A stretch of 64,000 nt of DNA from Rotaria socialis (Eukaryota; Rotifera; Eurotatoria; Philodinida; Philodinidae): assembly GCA_905331475.1 (NCBI GenBank), contig CAJNYU010000619.1, forward strand, positions 29,956-93,955, in the 5' to 3' direction. How positions within the stretch are numbered: position 1 is the stretch's first letter; each line of letters begins with the position of its first letter. This document shows, piece after piece, positions 49,100 through 62,215 of the stretch. A program made the translations under genes and the position numbers. A model generated the notes under the pieces. That model was not told the DNA's origin. It made no database searches and was given only the letters and a program-made list of their open reading frames with translations.

Positions 49100-50010
49100 A
49101 TCATACAATAACTTATGGGAATCGTACGGAAAATATATTTCAGTCCTTGGTGTATTTTTCGTATTTTGCTTATTCTTTCACTTACGAATGTACTTCACCC
49201 CAGCTTGGTTGCTAGTGCTACTTTTAAAAATTTGAATGTCTTTATGTATTTAATCGACACACCTCTAAACTGGATTTTTGTTTTTGCTGGTGCAACTACT
49301 GCGTGTACTAATATTGCTTTTATTTTTGTTACATCTACAGGGAGAATGTTGTCGTCTGCGAATTTTTCTAAACGCTCTAGTGTTAACTTGGCCAATATTT
49401 CTAATTCAGTTATATTTTCCGAGCAGCGTTTTTCTAAATCTCCAGAGAGCTGAGTGGCGAGATCATCTGCAAACAAGTGAGGGGTCATTGCGAGAAATGT
49501 TGATAGTAAGAAGTGTACGTGAAGCCATAATAGTGTTGCTGCTAGTACTAACCCGTATGGTGGTCCTACATGCATTTGTCTTACTCTTGAAGTAATTTCA
49601 TCATAGGGTATTCCAAGAGTGTGCTCCTGTAGCCAATTATATATTCTCTTAAGTAACAGGTGTGGCAGCCCCAGGTTTTTCATATTGAAGATCAATGCTG
49701 GGTACCACACTTTTTCGGAAGCACTTAGAAAGTCAACGAGCAATACTAGCGCAGGCCGGTTACAGGCTGCTACTGCTATTCTTAAATCATCTACTAAAGA
49801 TAAAATTCTTGCTGTAAGCTCCTTCCTGCTGTGAATACACTTTGTTCGTCTTTGTATATTTTGTTGCTGTTACACCATTATATTAATTTCTGGTGTACTA
49901 TTTTTTCCATCCATTTTCCAATATTAGACAACAGTGAGATCGGCGTAATTTGTTTTCTTGTCTATCCTGTATGCGCATGCAATCGTTTTTTCCATCTGAC
50001 TTCCTGAAAG
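49100..50010 (-). pseudogene. Decayed non-LTR retrotransposon reverse transcriptase
   Basis: Minus strand. Blocks in order: ISLLSNIGKWMEKIVHQKLI, a stop, NKIYKDEQSVFTAGRSLTAR across a frame change, LVDDLRIAVAACNRPALVLL, VDFLSASEKVWYPAL, the catalytic block HLFADDLATQLSG (FADD, equivalent to YxDD), LEKFADDNILPVDVTKIKA and FKFLKVALATKLG, then TGA where relatives have Trp, and RISKIRKIHQGLKYIFRTI. These are fingers, palm and thumb of a LINE-type reverse transcriptase; the longest open piece is 49195-49743. The endonuclease and 3' end are missing, and stops and frameshifts make it inactive. Confidence 0.88.
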
Positions 50011-53000
50011 CAAAGAATCAAGGTTATAACGATTGTCGCCGTTAAGTTTTTTTTGTAATAATTGTAAATATTTACGGTGAATGTTATGTTGTCAGAATTT
50101 GAAGTTCTTCAAAATATGCAGATTGATAAAGGTTTGTTTCGTTTTTAATGTAATAACGAGATTGAAATATTTCCATTGCCTTGACAATACGCAAACAAAA
50201 CCAACAGACAATTGAATATAGTTTGCAGGCTGATTTCAAGATAGTAGAGCTAATTCTAGAAATGAATATGTCAATTTAATCTGTTCGAAATTCCCTAGCT
50301 TTTAGCATTAGAATCAAAAATTTCGGTGGGATTTATGCAGAGACAAAGTCTCATCGCAGACAAGTAATTTAACCTGGGCCCGCAGATAAAATGGCGTGAT
50401 TCTCCCTCAGTTCGAAAAATTGTGAAGATAATATTAGAAATTGTAGGCGTTTTATAGCTATTTCAGACCCTTTCAGACGTAAGATTTCACTTCCACTACT
50501 CATAAGAAATATCACGATGTCATTCAAGATTTCATCTGATAGAGATATTCAACTAAAAGATATTTCAAAAAATATTAGATTCTACTATTTAGTGCAACTG
50601 GTCAACTTATCGTATCGCACAACAATAGATATGTCTGTTTATCGAATTGAAATATCAAGAAGAGTAGTGAGAAAATATTTTAATTAATTAAATGTTTCTG
50701 GCTTTGCGTTTCTTTTTATATGAGATATCGAAAGAAAAAATAATTCATTTGTAGGTCTACATATCGATTGGGATAAACTGAAAAGGGTTACTTGAGAGTG
50801 AAAGCGAGATTAAAACACTGACTGGTGGTTTAACAGATGATCAACATATTCATGGGTGGTGCAGATTGTTGGTGAATCATATTTGCCTATCGTTTCTTGG
50901 TGATTAATTAACATACCGAAAAGTAATATTGAGAACACATCATTTTCAAGAAAGATTGAGTCATATCGGTGAGCTTCACCGTTGATAGTAAATGTTTTCT
51001 TTCGCTTTTAACTATACTATGGGGGAAAACTTTCATCTTTTGAGAAAATATGAATCAGTTCTCTAAAGCTTTAAAGAAAAGAATTTAATATAGATTGGCG
51101 TTTTTGCCTTCAAAATCAGCAGTTTTTAACATTATCTTAAAAGCAATTAATAGCTAACCGTATTTATTCGATTTTGATTATGCCAGAAATTCCATCTTTC
51201 GAATTATATTTTCTCGTAACAGATAAAATTGTTATGAAAACAAAGAATATATTTGTGCTTAACATGAAAAGATTCAATCGACGTGTGACGATCAAGAAAT
51301 CTTCAATTATCATTTATTTGCCTTTAAACAGTGCAGCAATAGTTCTTGAGGATGTGAGTGTGGATGTAGAAACATATGGCAAGAGTACCAGCACCCGTAA
51401 CCACATCCACATCCTACAAAAAACAATGATGAATGTTTTATTTCTATTATTTGAGATAGTTTAAAATGCGTAGATCTCTGTCTCCCTTGTTCATTAATAA
51501 TATATGATTGTGAGTAAGACAAAAATTGATCTTTTTAAAATATTACTCAAAACTAAAGCATAAAATATAATCGAACATGTATTGGAGGGGACCATTTTTG
51601 AACAATTTTTTCTAGGATATTTTTTTAAATCAATTCATTAACATAGACTTATATCAAATTCCATATTCACCATTGGAAAATATTATTATTCAATAGATTT
51701 TAAAATGTTTTATTTCACAGTAGTTGAAGCGATGTCCAATAGATATTAACATTTTTTTTCATTTACTACCAAAAGCTCAGAACTCAAGATAGCAAGAAAA
51801 ACACAATATATTTCAAGCACATTAACAAGTATTTATGGAATTTGTTTTCCATTCTATTGATAAGTACTGTATGAGAGTCGGAAATCAATCTTAATTTTCA
51901 CTTTTCTTGATTCGAGATACCTTGGATGAAACCGAAAGAATTTCATCGTTGTTCGTATGTAAAATTTTTGTTTTGTTTCTCAATGAAAAATTCATGTGTA
52001 AAAATAATTCCGGTGATATTAAATGACATTTCAAATAGAATAAATGCACTGAAAATAGTATTTCAAAAGATTTAATGGTGGATTATCGATATTTCAGTCA
52101 AAACAATTAGAAAACAAATTCTCTATAGAATTTTCTGGACATTAATAAAAATAACAAGTTCATCACATGATGATGATGATGATTTTGAAAACTTTTCGAG
52201 TTTAATTATTGTAGACTGAATGTTTTTCTATGGACAAAGCATGAATTAAATATGTTTATATTTTATTCAAACATTAAAACTGTTTATTGAAAAAACGCAT
52301 CATTTTGTATATATTGATTGTAAATATTTAGAAAAATATTACAGTACAATCGAAAAATCTTTGAGACATTATCATAACTTAATTGATTAAATATTAAGAA
52401 TTTTAAATCGTATAAATAATTTGATAAACTTTTTGCAAAGTCTTATCAATGAACTATTTTGTTTTGATTTGGAATTATCTGTTTAATACATAGATATCAG
52501 GTTCAAGTACTGAAATTTTATCGGCTAAAAAATGTATGCTAGTTCATTCAACATGATATTAAATTAAAATAAGGAGAATTTTAATAGTTCAATTCATTGC
52601 TTAAGAGGAATAGACAGAAATCAATTGATATTTTCATGTTTGATTATTTTTATTAATTACATTTTAAGAAGTAAAAGGTAGTTCTATAGGACTTTTCTTG
52701 TTAAATTATATTTTTCTAATTCAATCTTTCACAAGAATCTACAAGAAGCAAGGAAAAAAATGCATCGGGTTTCTTTTACTAGTTAATCGATATCAGATCA
52801 TATACTTAATCTGATTAGTTCCATTTGAAGTTAATCTATCATCATAGATATTTGACAAATGACAACAACAACAACAACAACAACGACGACGTCAAAAATT
52901 ATGTTTGGCAATAATTAACGGCAAACTTCCGTTTGGTTGAACTATTGAGGACAAGCGCCTTTTTTTGTTTTGTTTCCTGAAGAAAATACTTGCTTGAATG

Positions 53001-55213
53001 AATGAGTAAGAATAAAAATTCTATTTGCCTATCAGCTAGAACTGTTCTTATTTGGTGTCTCTTTTCGATTTACGGTTATAATTGGTTTTATATTTTTGAT
53101 TTTGACAAACTGAATGATAATATTCGATCAGATCTACTAATACTTCAATTCAAAAATACTTGTCTTGTTAGTGACTGTTTTGTTTTTGTTTTATTTGCAG
53201 AAAATAATATTTTCTGTATCCACTATTAAGAGACTGATGTAATGTTTCCTTTCCATGATTTTTTGCTAGATGAAGAAAACATCAATCTTAGAAAATAATA
53301 CAACAACTGATTTATAATAGCTAGAAAAAAAGGTATTACTTTTTATTATTGTTAGAAATAATAGTTTAGGTACGATAAGGTAATTCTTCTTTTTCTATTA
53401 AACTTATTTATTTTGTTCATACCCACAGAAAATAAGAAAGTAGATAATCAATAACATTTGCATGGAAATATTAAAAAAATGAGTCGGTTCTTTTTAACTA
53501 TTATTTTTTCTTTATTTAAACGAATAAATATATACCATAGAAGGAAAATTATAGCTTCGTTTTTTTTTCAATCTTATGAATTTATTTCGTCTTAAGCAAT
53601 TCTCATTGATATTCAATCTATTCATACTTTTCTGCTAGATATTAAAAAGAAAGTTCCTTAATATTTTCTTCTCAATGATACTACAGCGAAGATTTATTTA
53701 GCTATTTTTTATGTTCTCTCTAGAAAAAAATCGTTCTAAAATATATATGTTTTTAGTTGTGCGTAGTAAAAAGAAGTTAATGAACTAGATTCTGTTTAAT
53801 ATTTAATGAAAGACTCATTGTTATGTCTGACAAGTAAATATGTCAAATCTAATATTTAACAATACGCCAACCAATAATGAAAAAATAGTAATTAGATGTA
53901 TTTTCATGTAAGTAACAAATGTCCATTCGAATTATTTCTCGAAACAGATATTAAATAATACATTCATCTGCTCATTTTCTTATGTTAGAAATCATTATGA
54001 AAGAATTGTTGTGGTCCAGTCGAGTGTCTTATATAAAGTAAAAGTATATGTTGACATTGTCTACTATGTAATTTCTGTTAGACTCAATAACAGAAAAATG
54101 ACATTTGTGATTAATAAAATGACTAAAGAGACATAATCATGATTGAGACATTCAGTAAATACGTCGAGACAAAAGGTTATTGTAGTTATTTGATATGAAT
54201 CTCTCCAGAGAACGATAACTGATAAATGTTCCACAAAAAGAAGACTTCTTTACAAATGTTTCCACTCGTTTAATATTATCAACTCAATAATTAACACATT
54301 CCTCTCCTTTTATTTTTTATTCAAATATGATTAAATTTTCATCTTTATATAGTTGTTAAGTTGATTTATCTTATTTTCTTTTATCTGTCAAAATCAAAAT
54401 AACTCTGATTTACAGCTGGTAATATTTTTCTATTCGTGACTTAAAGAATAGTTTCGATGATTATTTTGGCTACAAATAACAGGATAGTGCGGAAAAAAAG
54501 GTAAATATGGAACAGATGATTGATAGTAGGAAGTAGAACTATCATAACAAAAGATGATCTGCTTCTCACTAATTATTCTAGTAGATCAAAGTAACTTCAA
54601 TATATAGAAAAGTCTTCACTTTTCTTTTTTAGAAATTACCGATTAATATTAGATATTACACATTAGATTTATTTTCAATAGCATTAATAAGAATATAAAT
54701 AGAATAATTATTTATATAATTGATGGATATACAGTTATCAATAGTTGTATATAGTCAGTTTGAATGCTCTCTTTTTTCATATAGAAGAAGTAAAAGAAAA
54801 TAGGAAACTATTTTATGGAAATTTATATTTATTTCTTCATTATAAAAATAATTAGTTCATTGATTTTTCTATTGTTCTAACCATTCACTCAGTTCTAAAA
54901 TCTTTTTTTTCATTCTAATTTTTTAAGAAAATAATTTTAGTAGCAATTCTTTTATATTTTAAATTAAATATACGTTGACTAAGTCTATTAAACAGAATGT
55001 AATTATAGAATGTTGTATATCTGTTAGAATGAAGATAGACAATTTTTTTATTTTTAATGTTTGGATATATTGATAAAAGGAAACGCGCACTGTCGCTTTT
55101 GGCTATTGTAATCCCAAAACGAGATAGAAAAATAAGAAGGCCTGTTTCTAATTATCTTTATTTATCTATGGTTCTATTTTCCTTTTATAGATAATCAGAA
55201 TTTGAATGGAAAT
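50011..55213. other. 5.2-kb intergenic stretch, no gene recognised
   Basis: AT-rich. Contains a short hairpin near 51352-51417 (GGATGTGAGTGTGGATGT with ACCACATCCACATCC) and an (ACA)n microsatellite at about 52862-52885. Open frames at 51174-51464 and 53002-53229 have no motifs or splice partners. Confidence 0.5.
52862..52885. repeat. (ACA)n microsatellite
   Basis: About eight trinucleotide units followed by a few ACG units. Confidence 0.8.
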
Positions 55214-56694
55214 ATGAATAAAAGTGAAACGAATGCATTTTCGCCATCAATGAATATTAATGTTAATCATATATTAACATTTTTATTTATTATCATTGCA
55301 ATAGTTGGTATATTGGGTAATCTTTTAGTGATTATATCCGTTGAATTTGATGCTCGAATGAGACGATCATTAACAAATCAACTCATTGTTCGTGTTGCTT
55401 CTTGTGATTTTATTATACTTCTATTTAATATACCCGATATAATACAATTTGTTTTATCAAATAATGGAAATTGGGTTCTCAGTCAGTTCTCTTGTAAATT
55501 TATTCGAACAACACTTGTTCTTGCACAATATGCATCTGTGCTTAATATGTGTGCATTAACTATTGAAAGGTTTTAATTCTTTCTTTTTGTTGTTGTCTAT
55601 TTGCAAACAAGATATTTAATTCTATTTAGATTTATTGGTATTGTTTATCCACTTCGTTCAAAATTTTTACGTGAAGAAAAACATGTTCTTATAATAACAA
55701 TCTTTGTTTGGCTATTCTCATTATTGTGTGCATCACCTAATTTAATTTATTTACATGTATCAATATATGCTGAATCCTCTCGTCGTTCATGTCGTCTTCA
55801 ATATAATGCAGAGAATATTTCAAAAGATAAACATACTTATATAATTCATAAATCATTTGAATCAATCGTATTTTATTTTTTTCCACTTTTATTGCAAATC
55901 TATTGTTATATAAGAATAGCTCGACAATTATTTAATATTGATGAAACACTTCAAACATCATATTGCACGATTAGCAAATCGACAAATCATCGAACAAAGG
56001 TTTTCTGATTCTATTTATTTATTTTGATGATTAGACAATATAATTTCAATTTTGTTTAAAGGATTATATTGATGATGAAGATTATTATACAGATAATGAT
56101 GATAATTCAAGTACAAAATATACTACAACAGATTCATTATCTCGTTTATCAATTCGTCGTTCTCAAAATTTATTAAAATCAAATAATATTTATCTTTCAA
56201 AAGTCCGTCTTCAAACGAATTGTCCATTGATTCGTCAACCATTTCAAATCTCGTGTCCAATACGTCGAACAAAAGTTACCTATAATGCATTGAAATCGCG
56301 TCGAAATGTTATAAAAATGCTTTTTATTGTTGTACTTATTTATTTTATTTCGTTTAGTCCACAAGTTCTAGTTTTTACTTTATTTGAAACAAATATGATT
56401 GAAACTATTCCACATTTTATTCAAACACCTTATTTTGTTGCTTTTACAATGCTTTTAGTAACAATTAGTTCAGCATCAAATCCACTTGTTTATGCAATAT
56501 TTTGTTCAAAATTTCGACAAAGTTTTTTAAAAGTTCTTCGAAAATTATTTTGTTGTTGTCAAACAAAATTTACTTATCCTTCAAATCAACGAGCTGTTTC
56601 ATTACAACAAATTTCTACATCAAATCAACGATTCAATGGAAGAATTCATATAGACGAAACAAGACCTACAAATACAAATGCAAATTATCAATAG
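55214..56694 (+). CDS. Class A (rhodopsin-like) G-protein-coupled receptor, probably a neuropeptide receptor, 3 exons
   Basis: Exons 55214-55569, 55630-55999 and 56062-56694 join in frame to 452 residues. TM1 has GILGNLLVI (the GN motif). TM2 carries an SCDFIILLF variant of LAxAD. The Cys opening TM3 (SQFSCKF) can pair with the Cys of loop 2 (SRRSCRLQY). The end of TM3 is TIERFIGIVYPLRSK, so DRY is ERF. TM6 is KMLFIVVLIYFISFSPQVL and TM7 is SASNPLVYAIFCSKFRQSF (NPxxY). A CCC triplet follows for likely palmitoylation. A long acidic/Ser-rich third loop (DDEDYYTDNDD...) precedes TM6. PLRSK after the ER motif and the TM7 form favour peptide receptors; the ligand is unknown. The first in-frame ATG is 55214, though TTTATAGATAATCAG upstream could be an acceptor of an earlier exon. 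Confidence 0.88.
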
Positions 56695-56752
56695 TTATCT
56701 TAGAACATACTCATATGTTTAAAACTTATATTTTTGTTCTTCTATTTTATTA

Positions 56753-56758
56753 AATAAA
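56753..56758 (+). terminator. Polyadenylation signal of the GPCR gene
   Basis: AATAAA 59 bp after the stop codon. Confidence 0.5.
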
Positions 56759-58423
56759 AGGAAATTCATTATTTATATCAAGAGAAGGGGGTTCAATAAT
56801 GACACAATATCATATCTCATACTATATTTCTCGACGAAATACTGATAATTAAGCCTAATATAGATGATTTATGTAATCAATGAAAATGTCATTTTTTAAC
56901 CATACTTTTCTGTTGGATGCAAACATAATAAAACATACCATATCATGTTAAATTCAAGTATAATTCGACCACCTAAACACAGGAAAAACCGAATAATTAT
57001 ATGTCAGTTTCTTGAACATAGAAATAAAAATATGATAATAAATATAAAAACAACAACGAGAAGATTCGATACAATAAAAGGAATTGTTTGTTGATATTTG
57101 AAGAAAACCAACATATTTGGATTTCACAATTTTAACATTTAAACTGAACCAAAAGTGTTGATAAATATCAGATCTAATAAGTATTATAATCATACATGTG
57201 ATAATGGAAATATTGTTCTGATATTACTAACTTCTATGTATAAGATTAATTATCAAGAATTTACTAAATCATGAATAGTTATTTTATTGATCAATGCAGG
57301 AAGAGGGCTTTTTTCAATTTGTTATTAAATCTGATGCCAATTTTTTTGTTTCTAAAGTCTAATAAGACCATGTCATAATAAGTATAGCTTTCCAGCTGAT
57401 TTCTTTCAATCTCAACTAAATATGAAATATTCGATATAATATCATAAAATAATCAAATATAAAGCGTAGTTTTTGAAGATTATTATATTTCAATCTTTCT
57501 TGTGGCATTGCCTGTTACAAATGATATGACGTGGATTTAAAAAAGAATATGTCAAGTTGCTGTTCATCATTCTTTAAAATTTATCAACTTTCTGAGGTTT
57601 TTACTTTTACTGACACTCTCAGGCGATGGATTAACTATTGACATTTGACAATTTAGAAATATTTCTATACTGGAAAAATGTCATTTGTCCTTTACTTGTT
57701 CAACTAGGAATATTATGACTAGAGAACAAATACACGACTTCTACGATAAATTCTTTTCATAAAAACAAAAACAAATAATGTAAAAAAAGTTACAGCAATC
57801 CCATGTTTTGGATGAATGGTTAAATTGATATTATTCATGATTTATACATTCACTTGATGTCGAATGAATTCTAACAGAGTATGACCGTTTCACTCAAATT
57901 TCAATATATATATCTGTATGAATGAAGCTTGTGTCTTTGAATAAATGATCAACAATATTTGTATGTATTTTAAGATAATAGACAGATCATACAACGAATA
58001 ATCGAATTGTATGTAGTTAATCGATTGAAGATATTTTCAGATATTTTTGATCTATCTCTTCTACAATTTCTTGACTTTTGATATGAAACACAGAGTAACA
58101 AAGTTCTACTGAAAAACTTTCTTCTAATCACTTGTTTTTCACTATAAAGAGCTATCTAATGGCTATCAGTGAAAAGGAATTTTGATAAAAATTGAAAATA
58201 TTAAAAATGATTACTTATATGAGACAAGGCCAGGATTTCCATAATCGAATAAAATGGAGAGAATAATTTCTGATCTATTTTTTATACAAACGATATGTAC
58301 TATCAAAAACTAGAAATGGTTTAAAAGATATAGAGATAAAATAATTTGATTCTAATGATGGATTTCTTTGTTTTTTCAGGTAACAGATCAAAAATATGTA
58401 ATAAATAAAGAAAATGAGCGAGA
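56759..58423. other. Intergenic between convergent GPCR and cathepsin genes
   Basis: AT-rich DNA with no recognisable exon or repeat. Confidence 0.5.
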
Positions 58424-58429
58424 TTTATT
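58424..58429 (-). terminator. Polyadenylation signal of the cathepsin gene
   Basis: Minus-strand AATAAA about 85 bp past the stop codon. Confidence 0.45.
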
Positions 58430-58513
58430 ATAAGAAGAGAAAAATGAATATTTATAATTAAACAAAATAAATTCAAATCATGAAATTAAACGAAGAGGAA
58501 TGTTTTTCTAAGT

Positions 58514-60530
58514 TTAATTAACAATTGCTGATGAGCACATTAAATTAACTCCACATGATCCATCACCACGATATAAACGATAATAACCCTGGATGAAAAT
58601 TTTCTACTTTATTTTAAAATTATTCAATCATTTTCAATTACCTTTTCACCCCAATGTGTACCCCAACTATTCTTTATAATCCAATATGGAATTGATTTTG
58701 AACCTAGATTCATCAATAAGATTATAGTTCAAAAAGAAAAAGAAAAAGAGAAAAATAAATATCTACTTTTTATTTCAGTGCCATAACCAACAAGTAAAAC
58801 ACCATGATTAAGTCCTTGTGGATTACAGAAAATACGATGAGGATGAGCAACACCACGAAAGTAAAACTTGTAATTAAAAACAATATATTTAAAAAAAGCA
58901 AATCTCTCGAAGAAAAACAAATGACTTACTTGCATCATATTTGCATTAAGTCCAATTGAGATCGGTGCATTATTCGCCAACCATTCAGCCATTTCTTTAA
59001 ACACAAAAAATAAATATCTGATTAAATAAAATTCTTGTTTTACCATTTTCATCCGATGTTATATTTAAATATCCTTCAATATTAACTTTGATTTTTGTTT
59101 TATCGAGTTGACATTGAGGGTGTTGTTTTCCATCATATTTATAATCTTGTTCTGTCATAAGACCGCTCATATTAATGATTTGTTCATAAGCAAGAGTCAT
59201 AAATCCTCCATTGCATCCTTCATCAACTTTATCACAATCAACTAATTCTATTCAAATTGAATTAATTTAAATAACTTAAATAAATAGAATATTTATTAAC
59301 CTTGTTCCGATAAAGAAACTAAATCGCCTTTTTTAACTTTCCAAACACCTTCAATGTTTCCAGTAACACTAAATGCCCAACAAGAACCACATTGACCCTA
59401 AATAAATGTATTTTTATGTTATGAGAAACATTTTCATTGAATATTTACTTGGTTTTTGACATCAGTAACAGCATCATGATCACGCCAATCAAATGCATCT
59501 GGTGAAACTTCTAATGGATCTTTTTGAGACAATGAAGATTGTGAAATATGTTTTGAAAACGAAAGATGTTCATTTAAATAGTACTGAGTGAATTCTTCTT
59601 CTAAACTTGTGAAAACAATGTTAATAAAAAGTTTTCAAAAACAACGAAATGACCAACCATTAAGATCACTCAAGTGTGTTATTCCATAAATAGCACTGCC
59701 CTCTTCTTGTTCATTTAACACTTCAATTCGATTAAGATTATTTTTGAAAACTATAAATCGTTTTTGTTGTTCTGTAATAATAAAATAATTTAATAAAGAA
59801 AAACCTACTGAGAAAAACAAACCTTCATCATCAAGATAAAGTTTTTGATGAATTCTTTGAAATCTGTTGAATAATTCTTTATCGTAATCATTGGATTCAT
59901 CATCAGTAATATGTTCTACAGGAACTTTTGTTCCATACTTAGATTGAAAAGAAAGAAATTAATAGAAAGAAAGAAAGAAAGAAAGAAAGAAAGCGTACTA
60001 AAAATGGATAAGGAATTTTTTTAGCATTACGCTGAATATCACCACCGATTAATTTTTGATTTTGAGGATCTTGTTCAAGTGAAATACAAATAATTGAACG
60101 AACAAGAGCGCGAATATGCCCTACAGGATCATCATAAACCGATACAGGACATTCATACATCTAAAATTTCATCGATAATAATTTAATTGATTAATCATTT
60201 ATTATGTCATACTTACAACATTGTTGTCGGTTGAAACAACTTGAAAATGAACAGTATATATTTGATGACTTTGTTCTAAATCAACCTAAAACAATATTCG
60301 TTTTTTTTAACATAAAGAATAATTAATATAATTCAATTTACAGCAGTTTTTACTTGAACAATATATACTGGACGAACATGTTCATCATGACGGAAATATT
60401 TCACTAGCGATGTGTTTGCAAATGAAATAAGTTCAACGTCAACTGATGACAATTTTTGTTCGTACAGTTTTCTTTCTGATGCATCAATTGAAACAATTAA
60501 CATAACAAATAATAAATAATGTAACCACAT
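58514..60530 (-). CDS. CTSF: Cathepsin F-like papain-family cysteine protease with cystatin-like prodomain, 12 exons
   Basis: Minus-strand exons 60530-60342, 60285-60217, 60160-59999, 59937-59823, 59771-59658, 59600-59449, 59397-59301, 59247-59044, 58994-58930, 58866-58767, 58703-58642 and 58588-58514 join in frame to 467 residues (human cathepsin F 484). Signal peptide residues 1-18 ([18 protein letters not shown]). Residues about 25-120 resemble a cystatin fold ([22 protein letters not shown]). I29 inhibitor helix follows about 155-215 ([12 protein letters not shown]...[24 protein letters not shown]). The mature C1 domain starts near [18 protein letters not shown]. Catalytic residues are all present: Q267, C273 (GQCGSCWAF), H410 ([11 protein letters not shown]), N434 (KNSWG). 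The cystatin-plus-I29 architecture points to cathepsin F, a lysosomal endopeptidase. A (GAAA)n tract sits in intron 3. Confidence 0.9.
59965..59993. repeat. (GAAA)n microsatellite in a cathepsin intron
   Basis: About seven GAAA units, ending 6 bp before the exon 3 boundary on the plus strand, immediately behind the minus-strand donor. Confidence 0.85.
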
Positions 60531-61664
60531 CTTGTTTTTTTCAAAATGTTTGATTCAGCAATAAACAGTTAAAAGCGCATTTAATTAATCAGCAACTGTA
60601 TTGCGTCCTCGCACTAGTTAACTGCGTAGGCTCGAACAAACGTCAATCAGCTGATGAAAATAAACTGTCCAACTGTTGAATGTCTCTCGAGTCTGTTTAA
60701 GATGTCACTAAGTGGCAGATGTTGGATTTATGTATACAATTTCTATGACACTCATTATATACTTATATTCTTGTTTATGAATGTATCACATAAATGTATA
60801 TGATCTTTTATATTATAAAGTTATTGTGTTCACTTTCAACAATCGACCCATTATCAAATGAACACGATAAAATAGCATATAGAAAATTGCTTTTCTACTG
60901 AAACTGAACTTTTTCAATAGATGAAAATCATTTATAAACAATTGCAAAATGGTTGAATAAAAGAAATTCGTTTTGAAAATTAGCCAGATTTATTTACTCA
61001 TCAGATATGCCTGAATGCGTTTTAGTTTAATGTTCGTCTCGTCGTAAAAAGGTATACTCCTAAGATAAAATCAAATTGCATCTAGCCAACAATCATAACT
61101 CAGAATGAGAAAAGGAGAGCAGCCAAAGAAATATACAAGTCGAAATCATTTCCACAAGATTCTTTTAGGCTTTTTTTACGATTTTAGTGAAATTTTTAAG
61201 TTAACTTGAATTCAATAAGTATACTAATAGAAATAGTGACTTTTCAGCTTTTGCGACCGTACCTACTATGAATAGGTTACGCATGTAAAAACGTATTAGC
61301 CACTTAAATGAGAAAACTTGTTCGAGCTGTTCCTTTCTGGTTACAAGAAGCATTTGATGTGCACCCGTTAGGTGCTTTCGTATTAGAATACGAGAGTTTC
61401 ACTCAATAGTATATTATACCTACTATTTGCATTATTAGTCATCCTAATTCAGCCAGTAGTATTAGAAAATCATCGAAGTCTTGTTCATCATACTAAGTTA
61501 ATTGTTTCAAAACAAATAACGCTCAGCAGAATTGAATATAAACTTTTGTTTGTCAATCATTGTCTCTTACATCTAAAAGTCAAGATGATACATAGTTACT
61601 ATTTCAATAATTATTTTCGTATGATTAGTTTCTAATAATTCTATTTCAAGTATGATTATCAACA
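60531..61664. other. Upstream region of the cathepsin gene
   Basis: Probable promoter and spacer. No exon or repeat recognised. Confidence 0.4.
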
Positions 61665-62215
61665 ATGAATGAATCAAAAACTTGTTCAATTGATCCTACG
61701 ATAGCCATTGAACGAAAAAACTTTGAACACAATATAAAGGTTTGTTAATATCATTGTTTTCGAAATTATTAATCATAATGAATTGTTTCAGTTCTTAATT
61801 GATATTATTAATGATATTTATCCAAATGATACAAAAAAATGATTGTGACATATTTTCAAATTAGAAAATATGATGATAAGAACAATATCTTAGGAGTATG
61901 GTAACAAATTTATTTTCTTTTAGCTGTGTTAAATGATTGTAACAAATTACGAGAATTACATTATATGATGGGCGATGATTCGGAATTGATTCTCACGGAA
62001 GCGTAAGTTAAAAACACTCGATTGGTCATTACTTGATTTTGAAGATTTTTTTGTAAGTCTGAATGTTGCACAATTACACAGAAAAAAATAAAAACCTTCT
62101 AATCCATCTCTTTGAAATCTAAGTCTGTTTTCTATTTTAACATTGTTACATTTCATTTTATTTTAGTTCATGTGAATCATATGTTCGAGTGTACAAACAA
62201 TCTCGAATCAATTGA
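61665..62215 (+). pseudogene. Possible small four-exon gene of unknown function, frame broken
   Basis: Exon-like pieces: 61665-61739 (starts ATG, MNESKTCSIDPTIAIERKNF), 61792-about 61842 (FLIDIINDIYPNDTKK then TGA), 61924-62002 (VLNDCNKLRELHYMMGDDSE), 62167-62215 (ASSCESYVRVYKQSRIN, stop). Donors GTTTGT and GTAAGT and acceptors TTTCAG and TTTTAG fit the local intron style, and intron sizes are similar to those of neighbours. Exon 2 has no usable donor and its frame ends in TGA after a seven-A run, so it cannot be joined to exon 3 in frame. I do not recognise the product. It is either a decayed gene, a sequencing slip in the A-run, or chance. Confidence 0.3.

Noticed and set aside
49278-49834. 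Plus-strand open frames opposite the reverse transcriptase
   Set aside because: They are antisense shadows of the minus-strand reverse transcriptase remnant.
51352-51417. Short hairpin with GGATGTGAGTGTGGATGT
   Set aside because: Too short and too low in complexity to be called an element; could be chance in G/T-rich sequence.
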